Assembly: GCF_023721835.1 (NCBI RefSeq)
Contig: NZ_JAMKFE010000025.1
Coordinates: 1 to 44,616, forward strand
Source: Caldimonas mangrovi
GTDB taxonomy: Bacteria > Pseudomonadota > Gammaproteobacteria > Burkholderiales > Burkholderiaceae_C
Direction: 5' to 3'
DNA: 44,616 nucleotides
Made by a program: the position numbers and the translations under genes. Shown here piece after piece: positions 17,473 through 25,890 of this stretch (its first letter is position 1; each line of letters starts with the position of its first letter). Below the pieces are notes generated by a model. It ran no database searches, was not told the DNA's origin, and saw only the letters and a program-made list of their open reading frames with translations.

Positions 17473-18027
17473 ATGAAGATCCTTCCGCTTCGTTCCTCGG
17501 CGCCGGGCCGGTGGTCGCGCTGGGGCGCCTGCAGCCTGGCCCTCGTGCTCGCCGCCTGCGCAAGCCCGCCGCCCCGTCCTGCCGCCCACCGGAACGCGCC
17601 TGCCGCCTCGGCCCGGCCGCTGTATTTCTACCCGCAGCAGGGGCAAGGTGAACGGCGCCAGGACCGCGACCGCTACGAGTGCTACCAGTGGGCCTCGCGG
17701 CAAACGCGCAGCGACCCCGGGATGACGCCGCTGCGCACCTATGTGCACGCGGCACCGGCACCCGACCCTGCGCCCGGCCGGGACACTGCGGTGGGCGCGT
17801 TGGGCGGCGCGATGATCGGTGGTGCCGTGGCCTCACGTCACCACACCGCCGAAGGCGCGGCGGTGGGCCTGGTGCTCGGCGCGTTGATCGGTGCGGCGTC
17901 GGACCAGGCCCGTGCCGATGCGGCGCGACAGACTCAAGCCGCCACCCGGTACGCCACCCCGCCGTGGCACGACTTCCGCCGCGCGATGTCGGCCTGCATG
18001 GCCGGGCGCGGCTACACCGTGGGTTGA
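17473..18027 (+). CDS. Glycine-zipper lipoprotein
   Basis: A 184-residue lipoprotein with lipobox LAAC at about residues 26-29. A Pro-rich linker is followed by RDRYECYQWASRQT, then a glycine-zipper hairpin (AVGALGGAMIGGAVASR and AAVGLVLGALIGAASD, about residues 106-142), which in related proteins inserts in or associates with membranes, and a C-terminal ACMAGRGYTV. The first and last of these segments recur in the next gene (18048-18941), so the two products probably belong together. Confidence 0.85.
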   Translation: MKILPLRSSAPGRWSRWGACSLALVLAACASPPPRPAAHRNAPAASARPLYFYPQQGQGERRQDRDRYECYQWASRQTRSDPGMTPLRTYVHAAPAPDPAPGRDTAVGALGGAMIGGAVASRHHTAEGAAVGLVLGALIGAASDQARADAARQTQAATRYATPPWHDFRRAMSACMAGRGYTVG

Positions 18028-18047
18028 CAGCCCCTGGAGCGATCAAC

Positions 18048-18941
18048 ATGGATTCGATGCCGTTCATACCCTGGCTGCAGATCGTCGCGATGGCGACCGT
18101 GCTGGCATGCCCGGTGGTCTCGCAAGCCGAACCGGCCGACAGGGATCGCGGCGCCCGGCAAAAAGAGCAGCGGGCCGAGCCCCGCGGGGCGCAGTTGCGT
18201 GACCACGACCGCGAACGCGGGCCGCGCCCGGCGCCGCCGCGCCTGCGTTCGCCCAGCGAGCGCCCCGCACCCGACGTCCATCGCCCGCCGCACGTGCGCT
18301 CGGGCGATCGCGAACGCCGGCCCCATTGGGACGACGATCGGCGCAGACGGCACGACCGGCCACCGCCACACTGGCACGACGATCGGCGCTGGGACCGGCC
18401 GCCTCACCATCACTCTCACTATCGTCACGCGCCTCGCTACCGTTGGGGCCACCACGTGTCGTCATTGGGGCCGCGCGCGCACTTGTCGCTGCACTTCGGT
18501 GAGCGCTACTGGTTCGACGACGGCTTCTGGTACACGCCGGCACCATCGGGCTTCGTGGTCGTGCGCCCGCCCGTCGGCGTCTACCTGAACGCGCTGCCGG
18601 TCGGCTACACGCTGGTGCGCGTCGGGCCCAGCGTCTACTACCACGCGAACGGCGTGTACTACACCGAAGCGCCGAGCGGGGGCTACCAGGTGGCCCAGGT
18701 GCAGGACGACGACCCAGCGCCGTCCTACCAGCCGCCCATGGTGTACCCGGCGCGCGGCCAGTCGGCCGAGCAGCAGCGCAGCGACGAATACGAGTGCCAT
18801 ACCTGGGCGGTCGACCGCGCCGGCTTCGACCCGACGCTGGTGCCGCTCGGGCAGGGCCCTGAAGGCGACTCGGTCCTGCGGGGCAACTACCAGCGCGCGC
18901 TGACCGCCTGCCTCGAAGGCCGCGGCTACACGGTGAAGTAA
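18048..18941 (+). CDS. DUF6515-type exported His/Arg-rich protein
   Basis: A 297-residue protein with a signal peptide (to about residue 28, VSQAEP), then a long Arg/His/Pro/Asp-rich stretch (about 30-135) likely to be disordered and possibly metal- or polyanion-binding. Next comes a compact domain with LHFGERYWFDDGFWYTP, GFVVVRPPVGVYLNALPVGY and YYHANGVYYTEAPSGGYQV, the DUF6515 pattern. The C-terminal part, DEYECHTWAVDRAGFDPT...CLEGRGYTVK, matches the preceding lipoprotein. It lies 20 bases after that gene, probably in one operon. Function unknown. Confidence 0.82.
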   Translation: MDSMPFIPWLQIVAMATVLACPVVSQAEPADRDRGARQKEQRAEPRGAQLRDHDRERGPRPAPPRLRSPSERPAPDVHRPPHVRSGDRERRPHWDDDRRRRHDRPPPHWHDDRRWDRPPHHHSHYRHAPRYRWGHHVSSLGPRAHLSLHFGERYWFDDGFWYTPAPSGFVVVRPPVGVYLNALPVGYTLVRVGPSVYYHANGVYYTEAPSGGYQVAQVQDDDPAPSYQPPMVYPARGQSAEQQRSDEYECHTWAVDRAGFDPTLVPLGQGPEGDSVLRGNYQRALTACLEGRGYTVK

Positions 18942-18948
18942 AGCGCGC

Positions 18949-19035
18949 TCAGCTGCCGCCCTTGCGCGGCGACTTGCCCGGGTTCTTCTTGTTGCGGGTG
19001 TGCGGGCCGCGCCCGCGCGAGATCTGTTCGTTCAT
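18949..19035 (-). CDS. 28-residue very basic small protein
   Basis: A short frame opening MNEQISRGRGPHTRNKKN and ending SPRKGGS, with nine Lys/Arg and no hydrophobic core. A GAGGA ribosome site sits nine bases before the ATG, and codon use matches neighbouring genes. The composition suggests nucleic-acid or ribosome binding and disorder, but I cannot name a family. It is convergent with the DUF6515 gene (7-base gap) and on the same strand as the AsnC regulator, 65 bases downstream of it. Confidence 0.6.
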   Translation of the reverse strand: MNEQISRGRGPHTRNKKNPGKSPRKGGS

Positions 19036-19100
19036 GGATCGGTCCTCGTGGAGGGTTGAAAGACTTGCAGCGCAAGGCGCGGCAAGCGCCGTTCCCAACG

Positions 19101-19667
19101 TCAGCCGGCAGTGCGTGCCCGCGGCTTCAGATGCCCCAGCGGCAAGGCCCGGCTGGCCTTCACCTCGCCCAGCGAGAAGCTGGTGTGCAGGTCCTTCACG
19201 TTGGGCAGCTTGAACAGCGTGTCCATGGCCCAGCGCGAATAAGCGTCGAGGTCGGTCGACATCACCTGCAGCTCGAAGGTGCCCGAGCCCGAGATGTAGT
19301 GGCACGAGATCACCTCGGGCAGTGCCCGGATCGCGTCTTCCAGCTCGCGCGTGGCCACCGCGTTGTTGCGCTCGGCATCGACCCGCACGAAGGCCAGCAC
19401 GCCCAGGCCGATCTTGTGGCGGTCGATCTCGGCCCGGTAGCCCTTGATGTAGCCCTGCTCTTCCAGTGCCTTCACGCGACGCCAGCACGGGCTGGGCGAC
19501 AGACCGATGCGGGCGGCCAGCTCGGCGTTGGACAGACGCGCATCCTGCTGCAGCTCGTGCAGGATCGCGATGTCGTAGCGATCCAGCCCCTCTTCAAGTT
19601 CGCCGGCGGTGGCCGTCGCGGCAGAGAAGCTGCGGGTTTTCCCTTGGTCGCCGGTTTTTGAGGGCAT
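19101..19667 (-). CDS. Lrp/AsnC family transcriptional regulator
   Basis: A 188-residue regulator. A 25-residue variable N-terminus is followed by the AsnC-type helix-turn-helix (LDRYDIAILHELQQDARLSN, ELAARIGLSPSPCWRRVKAL) and the RAM ligand-binding domain (LGVLAFVRV, EVISCHYISGSGTFELQV, FKLPNVKDLHTSFSLGEVK). An AAGGAAAG site supports the ATG at 19667. It is divergent from the indolepyruvate ferredoxin oxidoreductase gene at 19840 and is its probable regulator, responding to an amino acid; the ligand is inference. Confidence 0.93.
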   Translation of the reverse strand: MPSKTGDQGKTRSFSAATATAGELEEGLDRYDIAILHELQQDARLSNAELAARIGLSPSPCWRRVKALEEQGYIKGYRAEIDRHKIGLGVLAFVRVDAERNNAVATRELEDAIRALPEVISCHYISGSGTFELQVMSTDLDAYSRWAMDTLFKLPNVKDLHTSFSLGEVKASRALPLGHLKPRARTAG

Positions 19668-19839
19668 TTCTTTCCTTGCATTCGCGTTCAAGGGGTGATT
19701 ATTCCCACATCGGCGTTGTTCGAGGCAAAGAAAGAAAAGACTTGCCCGCGGGAGATTCCTAAACTGGGGGACCATGGTGCCGGCCCGGCGCGCCACAAGT
19801 GCGCCTGCGGCGACAGGCCCCCACAAGGAGTTCCTCACG

Positions 19840-22800
19840 ATGAATGCCCCGCTCCCCGAGTCGATCCGCCGCGCGCTGGAATCGGTCACCCTGGACGACA
19901 AGTACGCGCTCGACCATGGCCGTGCCTTCATGAGCGGCGTGCAGGCGCTGGTCAGGCTGCCGATGCTGCAGCGCACGCGCGACGCGATGGCCGGCCTCAA
20001 CACCGGCGGCTTCATCAGCGGCTACCGCGGCTCGCCGCTCGGCGGCTACGACCAGGCGCTGTGGCAGGCGAAGAAACACCTGGCGGCCAACCACATCGTG
20101 TTCCAGCCCGGCGTCAACGAAGAACTCGGCGCCACCGCAGTGTGGGGCACGCAGCAGCTGGACCTGTACCCCGAACAGAAAAAGTTCGATGGCGTGTTCG
20201 GCATCTGGTACGGCAAGGGCCCTGGCGTGGACCGCTCGCTCGACGTGTTCAAGCACGCCAACATGGCCGGCACCGCGAAGCACGGCGGTGTCATCGCGAT
20301 CGCGGGCGACGACCACATCTCCAAGAGCTCGACCGCCGCGCACCAGAGCGACCATGTGTTCAAGGCGGTCGGTTTCCCGGTGTTCTTCCCGACCAACGTG
20401 CAGGAGATCCTGGACCTCGGCCTGCATGCCTTCGCAATGAGCCGCTTTGCCGGCGTGTGGGCCGGCATGAAGACGATCCAGGAGATCGTCGAATCGTCGT
20501 CCAGCGTGTGGGTCGACCCGGACCGCGTCAACATCGTGCTGCCGGAAGACTTCGCGATGCCGCCGGGCGGCCTGCACATCCGCTGGCCCGACCCGCCGCT
20601 GGAGCAGGAAGCGCGGCTGATGAACTACAAGTGGTACGCCGCACTCGCCTATGTGCGCGCGAACCGGCTGAACCACACGGTGATCGACTCGCCGAATGCG
20701 CGCCTGGGCCTGATCGCCAGCGGCAAGGCCTACAACGACACGCGCCAGGCGCTGCACGAGCTGGGCCTGGACGACGACACCTGCCGCCGCATCGGCATCC
20801 GGCTGCACAAGGTCACCGTGGTGTGGCCGCTGGAAGCCTCGATCACACGCGAGTTCGCGACCGGCCTGCAGGAGATCCTGGTCATCGAGGAAAAGCGCCA
20901 GGTCATCGAATACCAGATCAAGGAAGAGCTCTACAACTGGCGCGAGGACGTGCGCCCCAACGTGCTCGGCAAGTTCAACGAGCCCGATGGCGACCACTCG
21001 GGCGGCGAATGGTCGATGCCCAACCCGGCGTCGAACTGGTTGCTGCGCGCACAGGCCGACCTGAACCCGGCGCTGATCGCGAAAGCCATCGCCCAGCGCC
21101 TCGAGAAACTCGGCCTGATGCAGCAGCTCGGCAGCGACCTGCGGGCCCGCATCGCCGCGCGCATGGCGGTCATCGAGGCGAAGGAGCGCAGCGAGCAGAC
21201 GCTCAAGCTCGACACCGACCGCGCGCCGTGGTTCTGCAGCGGCTGCCCGCACAACACCAGCACCCGGGTTCCCGAAGGCTCGCGCGCAGTGGCCGGCATC
21301 GGCTGCCACTACATGACGGTGTGGATGGACCGCAGCACCAGCACCTTCACGCAGATGGGCGGCGAAGGCGTGCCGTGGGTCGGGCAGGCGCCGTTCACGA
21401 ACGAACAGCACATCTTCGCCAACCTGGGCGACGGCACCTACTTCCACAGCGGGCTGCTGGCGATCCGCCAGAGCATCGCCGCCGGCGTCAACATCACCTA
21501 CAAGATCCTCTACAACGACGCGGTGGCGATGACCGGCGGCCAGAAGGTCGGCGAGCGCCCTGAAGGCCATTCGGTGCTGCAGATCATGCAAAGCCTGATC
21601 GCCGAGGGCGTCGGCAAGCTGGTGATCGTGACCGACGAGCCGGGCAAGTACCACGGCGTGTCGCTGCTGTCCGGCGTGACGGTGCACCACCGCGACGAGC
21701 TCGACCGCCTGCAGCGCGAGTTCCGCGAACTCAAGGGCACCACCGCGATCATCTACGACCAGACCTGCGCGACCGAAAAACGCCGCCGCCGCAAGCGCGG
21801 CACGATGGCCGACCCGGCCAAGCGCGTTGTCATCAATGAGCTGGTGTGCGAAGGCTGCGGCGACTGCTCGGTGCAGAGCAACTGCCTCAGCGTCGAGCCG
21901 GTCGAGACCGAGTTCGGCCGCAAGCGCCGCATCAACCAGAGCACCTGCAACAAGGACTATTCCTGCGTGAAGGGTTTCTGCCCGAGCTTCGTCACCGTCG
22001 AAGGCGGCGAGCTGAAGTCGGCGAAGAAGTCCAAGGCCGGGCGGCCCGACCCGTTCACTTTGCCCGAACTGCCCGAGCCGGCGCTGCCGCTGGCCGAACA
22101 GGCCTACGGCATCGTGGTCGCCGGTGTCGGCGGCACCGGCGTGATCACCATCGGCCAGTTGCTGGGCATGGCTGCCCACCTGGAAGGCAAGGGCATCGTC
22201 ACGCAGGACGCGGCGGGCCTGGCGCAAAAGGGCGGCAGCACCTGGAGTCACATCCAGATCGCGAACCGCGCCGAGGCGATCCACACCACCCGCGTCGGCA
22301 CCGCCGAAGCCGACCTGGTGATCGGCTGCGATCCGATCGTCGCCGCCAACAAGACCACCCTCGGCACGATGGTCGAGGGCCGCACCCGCATTGCGCTCAA
22401 CTCGCACGGCGCGCCGACCGCTGCCTTCGTGACCAACCCCGACTGGCAGTTCCCCGGCGGCAGCTGCGAGACGCTGCTGGCGAAAACGGTGGGCGCAGCC
22501 AACCTGGGCCGCTTCGATGCAGAGCAGTTGTCGGTACGCCTGCTCGGCGACTCGATCTATGCGAACCCGATGATGCTGGGCTACGCATGGCAGAAGGGTT
22601 GGGTGCCGCTGACGCGCGCCTCGCTGATGCGCGCGATCGAACTGAACGGCGTGCAGGTCGACAACAACAAGGCCGCCTTCGAGTGGGGTCGCCGCATTGC
22701 CCACGACCTCGCGGCCGTCGAGGCGCTTGCGCAGCCGCAGACCCAGGTGGTGCAGTTCGTCAAGAAGACCGCGCAATCGCTGGACGACATCGTCGCGAAA

Positions 22801-23424
22801 CGCGAGGAGTTCCTGACCGGCTACCAGAACGCGGCGTATGCGCAGCAGTACCGCAGCTTCGTCGACCGGGTGCGCGCCGCCGAAGCGCCGCTCGCATCGA
22901 CCCGGCTCACCGAGGCGGTCGCGCGCTACCTGTTCAAGCTGATGGCCTACAAGGACGAGTACGAGGTGGCGCGACTGCACACCGACCGGAGCTTCCTGTC
23001 CAGGATCGAGCAGCAGTTCGAAGGCGACTACAAGCTGGTCTATCACCTCGCCCCGCCGCTGACCGCGAAGCGCAACGACCGTGGCGAACTGGTCAAGCGC
23101 CCGTTCGGCCCGTGGATGCTGAAGGCCTTTGGCGTGCTCGCGAAGCTGAAGGGTCTGCGCGGCACGGCATTCGACGTGTTCGGCCACACCGAGGAGCGCA
23201 AGACCGAGCGGGCCCTGATTTGCCAGTACAAGGACAGCATCGAGGAGGTGCTGGCCTCGCTGAACGCCGAGCGGCTGGCGCTGGCGGTCGAGATCGCTCG
23301 CATCCCGGAGGAGATCCGCGGCTACGGCCACGTGAAGGAGCGGCACTTGAAGGCGGCGCGCACCAAGTGGGACCGGCTGATGGCCGACTGGCGCCAGCGC
23401 GGCAGCCTGCCCGAGGCCGCCTGA
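19840..23424 (+). CDS. Indolepyruvate ferredoxin oxidoreductase, fused alpha-beta-type subunit protein
   Basis: A 1194-residue enzyme predicted to oxidatively decarboxylate aryl pyruvates (from aromatic amino acids) to acyl-CoA with transfer of electrons to ferredoxin. An N-terminal pyrimidine-binding region (GGFISGYRGSPLGGYDQAL) is followed by a TPP-binding domain near residues 460-560 (WFCSGCPHN, GIGCHYMTVWMD, NLGDGTYFHSG), an iron-sulfur segment near 669-715 (VCEGCGDC...TCNKDYSCVKGFCP) and a C-terminal gamma-type domain from about 755 (GIVVAGVGGTGVITIGQ). AAGGAG precedes the ATG at 19840. The 172-base gap to the divergent AsnC gene should hold its control region. Confidence 0.95.
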   Translation: MNAPLPESIRRALESVTLDDKYALDHGRAFMSGVQALVRLPMLQRTRDAMAGLNTGGFISGYRGSPLGGYDQALWQAKKHLAANHIVFQPGVNEELGATAVWGTQQLDLYPEQKKFDGVFGIWYGKGPGVDRSLDVFKHANMAGTAKHGGVIAIAGDDHISKSSTAAHQSDHVFKAVGFPVFFPTNVQEILDLGLHAFAMSRFAGVWAGMKTIQEIVESSSSVWVDPDRVNIVLPEDFAMPPGGLHIRWPDPPLEQEARLMNYKWYAALAYVRANRLNHTVIDSPNARLGLIASGKAYNDTRQALHELGLDDDTCRRIGIRLHKVTVVWPLEASITREFATGLQEILVIEEKRQVIEYQIKEELYNWREDVRPNVLGKFNEPDGDHSGGEWSMPNPASNWLLRAQADLNPALIAKAIAQRLEKLGLMQQLGSDLRARIAARMAVIEAKERSEQTLKLDTDRAPWFCSGCPHNTSTRVPEGSRAVAGIGCHYMTVWMDRSTSTFTQMGGEGVPWVGQAPFTNEQHIFANLGDGTYFHSGLLAIRQSIAAGVNITYKILYNDAVAMTGGQKVGERPEGHSVLQIMQSLIAEGVGKLVIVTDEPGKYHGVSLLSGVTVHHRDELDRLQREFRELKGTTAIIYDQTCATEKRRRRKRGTMADPAKRVVINELVCEGCGDCSVQSNCLSVEPVETEFGRKRRINQSTCNKDYSCVKGFCPSFVTVEGGELKSAKKSKAGRPDPFTLPELPEPALPLAEQAYGIVVAGVGGTGVITIGQLLGMAAHLEGKGIVTQDAAGLAQKGGSTWSHIQIANRAEAIHTTRVGTAEADLVIGCDPIVAANKTTLGTMVEGRTRIALNSHGAPTAAFVTNPDWQFPGGSCETLLAKTVGAANLGRFDAEQLSVRLLGDSIYANPMMLGYAWQKGWVPLTRASLMRAIELNGVQVDNNKAAFEWGRRIAHDLAAVEALAQPQTQVVQFVKKTAQSLDDIVAKREEFLTGYQNAAYAQQYRSFVDRVRAAEAPLASTRLTEAVARYLFKLMAYKDEYEVARLHTDRSFLSRIEQQFEGDYKLVYHLAPPLTAKRNDRGELVKRPFGPWMLKAFGVLAKLKGLRGTAFDVFGHTEERKTERALICQYKDSIEEVLASLNAERLALAVEIARIPEEIRGYGHVKERHLKAARTKWDRLMADWRQRGSLPEAA

Positions 23425-23428
23425 GGGC

Positions 23429-23453
23429 CGGCGGGCGCTCGCCGCGCCCGCCG
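23429..23453. terminator. Hairpin between convergent genes
   Basis: CGGCGGGCG (23429-23437) and CGCCCGCCG (23445-23453) form a perfect 9-bp GC stem with a 7-base loop, exactly between the stop codons of the indolepyruvate oxidoreductase gene and the convergent thiolase gene. It could serve both directions, but no T-run is present on either side. Confidence 0.45.
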
Positions 23454-23457
23454 CTGT

Positions 23458-24636
23458 TCACAGCATCTCGACCGCAACGGCGGTGGCTTCGCCGCCGCCG
23501 ATGCACAGCGTGGCGATGCCGCGCTTCAGCCCGCGCCGACGCAGCGCGCCCAGCAGCGTGACGAGGATGCGGGCCCCCGATGCGCCGATCGGGTGGCCCA
23601 GCGCACAGGCGCCGCCATGTACGTTGAGCGCTTCGTGGTTCACCCGGTGTTCGTGCATCACCGCCATCGCCACCGCGGCAAATGCCTCGTTCACTTCCCA
23701 CAGGTCGACGTCGGCGACGCTCCAGCCGGCCTTCTTCAACAGTTTCGCGATGGCGCCCACCGGCGCCGTCGTGAACCAGCGCGGCTCCTGCGCATGGACC
23801 GCCTGGGCGCGTAGGCGCGCCAGCGGCTTCAGTCCCCGTTGCATCGCGGTGGACTCGCGCATCAGCACCATCGCGGCCGCACCGTCGCAGTTGCTCGACG
23901 AACTGGCAGCGGTGAGGGTGCCGTCTGCCTTGAACGCGGGGGCAAGCGTCGGGATCTTCTCGGCCTTCAGCTTGAACGGCCGCTCGTCGCGTGCGATCAC
24001 CGCCGGGCCGCCTTTGCCGCCCACCGCCACCGGCGCGATCTCCCAGTCGAAGCTGCCGTCCTCGTTCGCGCGCCGCGAGCGCTCGACCGAGGCCATTGCA
24101 AACGCGTCCATCGCTTCGCGGCCGAAACCGTACTTCGCCGCGCATTCCTCGCCGAACAGCCCCATCGGCTTGCCGGGCTCGTAGGCGTCTTCCAGCCCGT
24201 CGAGCGTCATGTGGTCGTACAGCGCGGCGCTGCCGGCCTTGATGCCCTTGCGAACGAAGGCCAGGTGCGGCGCGTTGCTCATGCTCTCCATGCCGCCGGC
24301 GACCAGGAGGTCGGCACTGCCGCTCATCAGCATGTCGTGCGCGAACATGGCGGCACGCATGCCGGAGCCGCACACCTTGTTCAAGGTGACGGCACCGACC
24401 GCATCGGGCAGCCCCGCGCGCCGCAACGCCTGCCGCGCCGGTGCCTGGCCCTGCCCGGCCATCAGCACGTTGCCCATCAGCACTTCATCGACCGCGTCGC
24501 CGGGCACGCCGGCGCGTTCGATGGCGGCGCGTATCGCGACGGCGCCGAGTTCCCAGGCCTGCAGGCCGGCCAGATCGCCGAGCAACCCGCCGATGGGCGT
24601 GCGCGCGGCCGAGACGATGACGACGGAATCGGACAT
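23458..24636 (-). CDS. Acetyl-CoA C-acyltransferase (thiolase)
   Basis: A 392-residue thiolase that condenses or cleaves acyl-CoA units. The acylated nucleophile is Cys89 in NKVCGSGMRA, with His348 in GGACALGHPIGASG and Cys378 in CIGGGEA near the C-terminus, exactly the biosynthetic-type thiolase layout. AAGGAG precedes the ATG at 24636. It may act in acetoacetyl-CoA, PHB or amino acid breakdown; the neighbouring indolepyruvate oxidoreductase makes amino-acid catabolism plausible. It is divergent from a GlxA-like regulator, with a dyad between them. Confidence 0.95.
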   Translation of the reverse strand: MSDSVVIVSAARTPIGGLLGDLAGLQAWELGAVAIRAAIERAGVPGDAVDEVLMGNVLMAGQGQAPARQALRRAGLPDAVGAVTLNKVCGSGMRAAMFAHDMLMSGSADLLVAGGMESMSNAPHLAFVRKGIKAGSAALYDHMTLDGLEDAYEPGKPMGLFGEECAAKYGFGREAMDAFAMASVERSRRANEDGSFDWEIAPVAVGGKGGPAVIARDERPFKLKAEKIPTLAPAFKADGTLTAASSSSNCDGAAAMVLMRESTAMQRGLKPLARLRAQAVHAQEPRWFTTAPVGAIAKLLKKAGWSVADVDLWEVNEAFAAVAMAVMHEHRVNHEALNVHGGACALGHPIGASGARILVTLLGALRRRGLKRGIATLCIGGGEATAVAVEML

Positions 24637-24667
24637 GACGGCGTTCTCCTTGATTGAGCAGCAATGG

Positions 24668-24684
24668 ATGGTGCGGTGCACCAT
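24668..24684. promoter_or_regulatory. Operator-like dyad between thiolase and GlxA-like regulator
   Basis: ATGGTGC-GGT-GCACCAT is a perfect 7-bp inverted repeat with a 3-base centre in the 110-base divergent gap, 32 bases from the thiolase start and 63 from the regulator start. This size and symmetry fit a homodimeric repressor site. Which protein binds is unknown. Confidence 0.5.
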
Positions 24685-24746
24685 TTGAGCCGGTAAGTCC
24701 GTGCGGCTACAGTGTCCGGATCGACATTTTTCAGGCTTATTCAGCC

Positions 24747-25730
24747 ATGCATGATTTCATCGTGCTGTTGATCCCCGGGGCGCATGCGACCAGCGTGGCG
24801 GCGACGCTGGACATGCTGTCGGCGGCGGCACTGCTGGCGCGCCGCGTGGGCTGCCCGGTGCCGCGCTGGACCGTCGTTTCCGCCAGCGGCGGCGATGTTG
24901 CGCTCGGCAACGGCGTGTCGGTGACCTCCCAGGTGCTGCCCGCGCGACTGCCCTCCGGGCGGCCGACCTGGATCGTGCCCGGGCTCGGCGCCACCAGCGC
25001 GCGGCGCGCCGAGGCGCTGCTGTCAGATGCCGGCACGCAGGCCGTGCTGCGCGTGCTGCGGCGAGCCGCGGCGCGCGGTGGTTCCATCGCGGCATCGTGC
25101 TCCGCGGTGCTGCTGCTGGGCGGGGCGGGGCTGCTCGACGGCCGTCGCGTCACGATCTCGTGGTGGCTGGCGCCGCTGTTGCGTCGCATGGTGCCGGCGT
25201 GCCAAGTCGACGAAATGCGCATGGTGATCGAGGACGGCCCGATCGTCACCGCGGGCGCCGCCTTCGCGCAGATCGACCTGATGCTGTGGTTGCTGCGCCG
25301 GCGTTTCGGCCAGGCCTTGAGCGAAGCGGTCGCACGCGCGCTGCTGATCGATGGGCGCCAATTGCAGGGCCCCTACATCGACCCGTCGGTGGTCAACGCC
25401 GGGCACGAGCTGCTGATGCGCATCGAGGCGCAAGTCCGCGCGGCGCTGCCGCACCCGCCTTCCGTCGAGGCCTTGGCTGCGACGTTGGCGATGTCGCCGC
25501 GCACGTTGACGCGGCGGGTGCGCACCGCCAGCGGCCGCTCGCCGCTGGAGCTGGTCCAGTCGGTGCGGCTGGCCAGCGCGCGGGCACTGCTCGAAAGCGG
25601 TGGGCTGTCCGTCGAGGAAGTCGCGCATCGCGTGGGGTATCAGGATGCGACCGCACTACGCCGCCTGATGAAGAAGGCCTATGGCGCGACGCCACGGCAG
25701 ATGCGCCCCACGGCCGTTCCAGACGCTTAA
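24747..25730 (+). CDS. GlxA-like AraC family transcriptional regulator (DJ-1/PfpI domain)
   Basis: A 327-residue regulator. The N-terminal 190 residues form a DJ-1/PfpI-type domain (VLLIPGAHATSVAATLDML, TWIVPGLGA, GSIAASCSAVLLLGGAGLLDG with the usual Cys elbow). The C-terminal AraC domain has SVEALAATLAMSPRTLTRRV and LSVEEVAHRVGYQDATALRR, ending KKAYGATPRQMRP. GlxA-type regulators commonly control amino-acid or quaternary-ammonium catabolism. It is divergent from the thiolase; a motif shared with the second PEP-CTERM promoter begins in its final codons. Confidence 0.92.
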   Translation: MHDFIVLLIPGAHATSVAATLDMLSAAALLARRVGCPVPRWTVVSASGGDVALGNGVSVTSQVLPARLPSGRPTWIVPGLGATSARRAEALLSDAGTQAVLRVLRRAAARGGSIAASCSAVLLLGGAGLLDGRRVTISWWLAPLLRRMVPACQVDEMRMVIEDGPIVTAGAAFAQIDLMLWLLRRRFGQALSEAVARALLIDGRQLQGPYIDPSVVNAGHELLMRIEAQVRAALPHPPSVEALAATLAMSPRTLTRRVRTASGRSPLELVQSVRLASARALLESGGLSVEEVAHRVGYQDATALRRLMKKAYGATPRQMRPTAVPDA

Positions 25731-25839
25731 CGAATGCTTGCACTCCCTCGCTCCTGAGGCGCTGGAACACGGTCACGCTGGCGCCGACCTGCGCACTGCA
25801 GGTTGCCCGCACATTCGCTGCCCGTGCGCCGTCTGGCAC
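25726..25839 (+). promoter_or_regulatory. Upstream region of first PEP-CTERM gene, with two blocks shared with the second
   Basis: Block 1 (25726-25746) reads CTTAACGAATGCTTGCA plus four bases and matches 28357-28377 at 19 of 21 positions; it begins inside the stop of the preceding regulator gene. Block 2 (25797-25839, from TGCAGG to CTGGCAC) matches 28462-28504 at 32 of 43 positions without gaps. Block 1 is 145-155 bases from each start codon, so a promoter or activator site is likely. I could not fit it convincingly to a sigma-54 or sigma-70 consensus. Confidence 0.55.
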
Positions 25840-25890
25840 GAACCCGGGCCACCTGATCGATCACCTACAACCCCTCAGGAGGAAGTTGTC

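Noticed and set aside
17473-18941. His/Arg-rich low-complexity stretch of the 18048 gene as a frameshift artefact
   Set aside because: The frame stays open through it, a signal peptide precedes it and a well-formed DUF6515 domain follows, so it is a real disordered segment.
19759-23346. Very long open frame (1195 codons) on the minus strand opposite the indolepyruvate oxidoreductase gene
   Set aside because: It is an antisense shadow of a high-GC gene; the product is rich in His, Arg, Gln and Asp without domains, and the plus-strand protein is unmistakable.
25797-25860. TGGCAC in the shared block as a sigma-54 -24 element for the PEP-CTERM genes
   Set aside because: No matching TTGC lies at the required 10-base spacing in both copies, and the second copy would leave too little leader.
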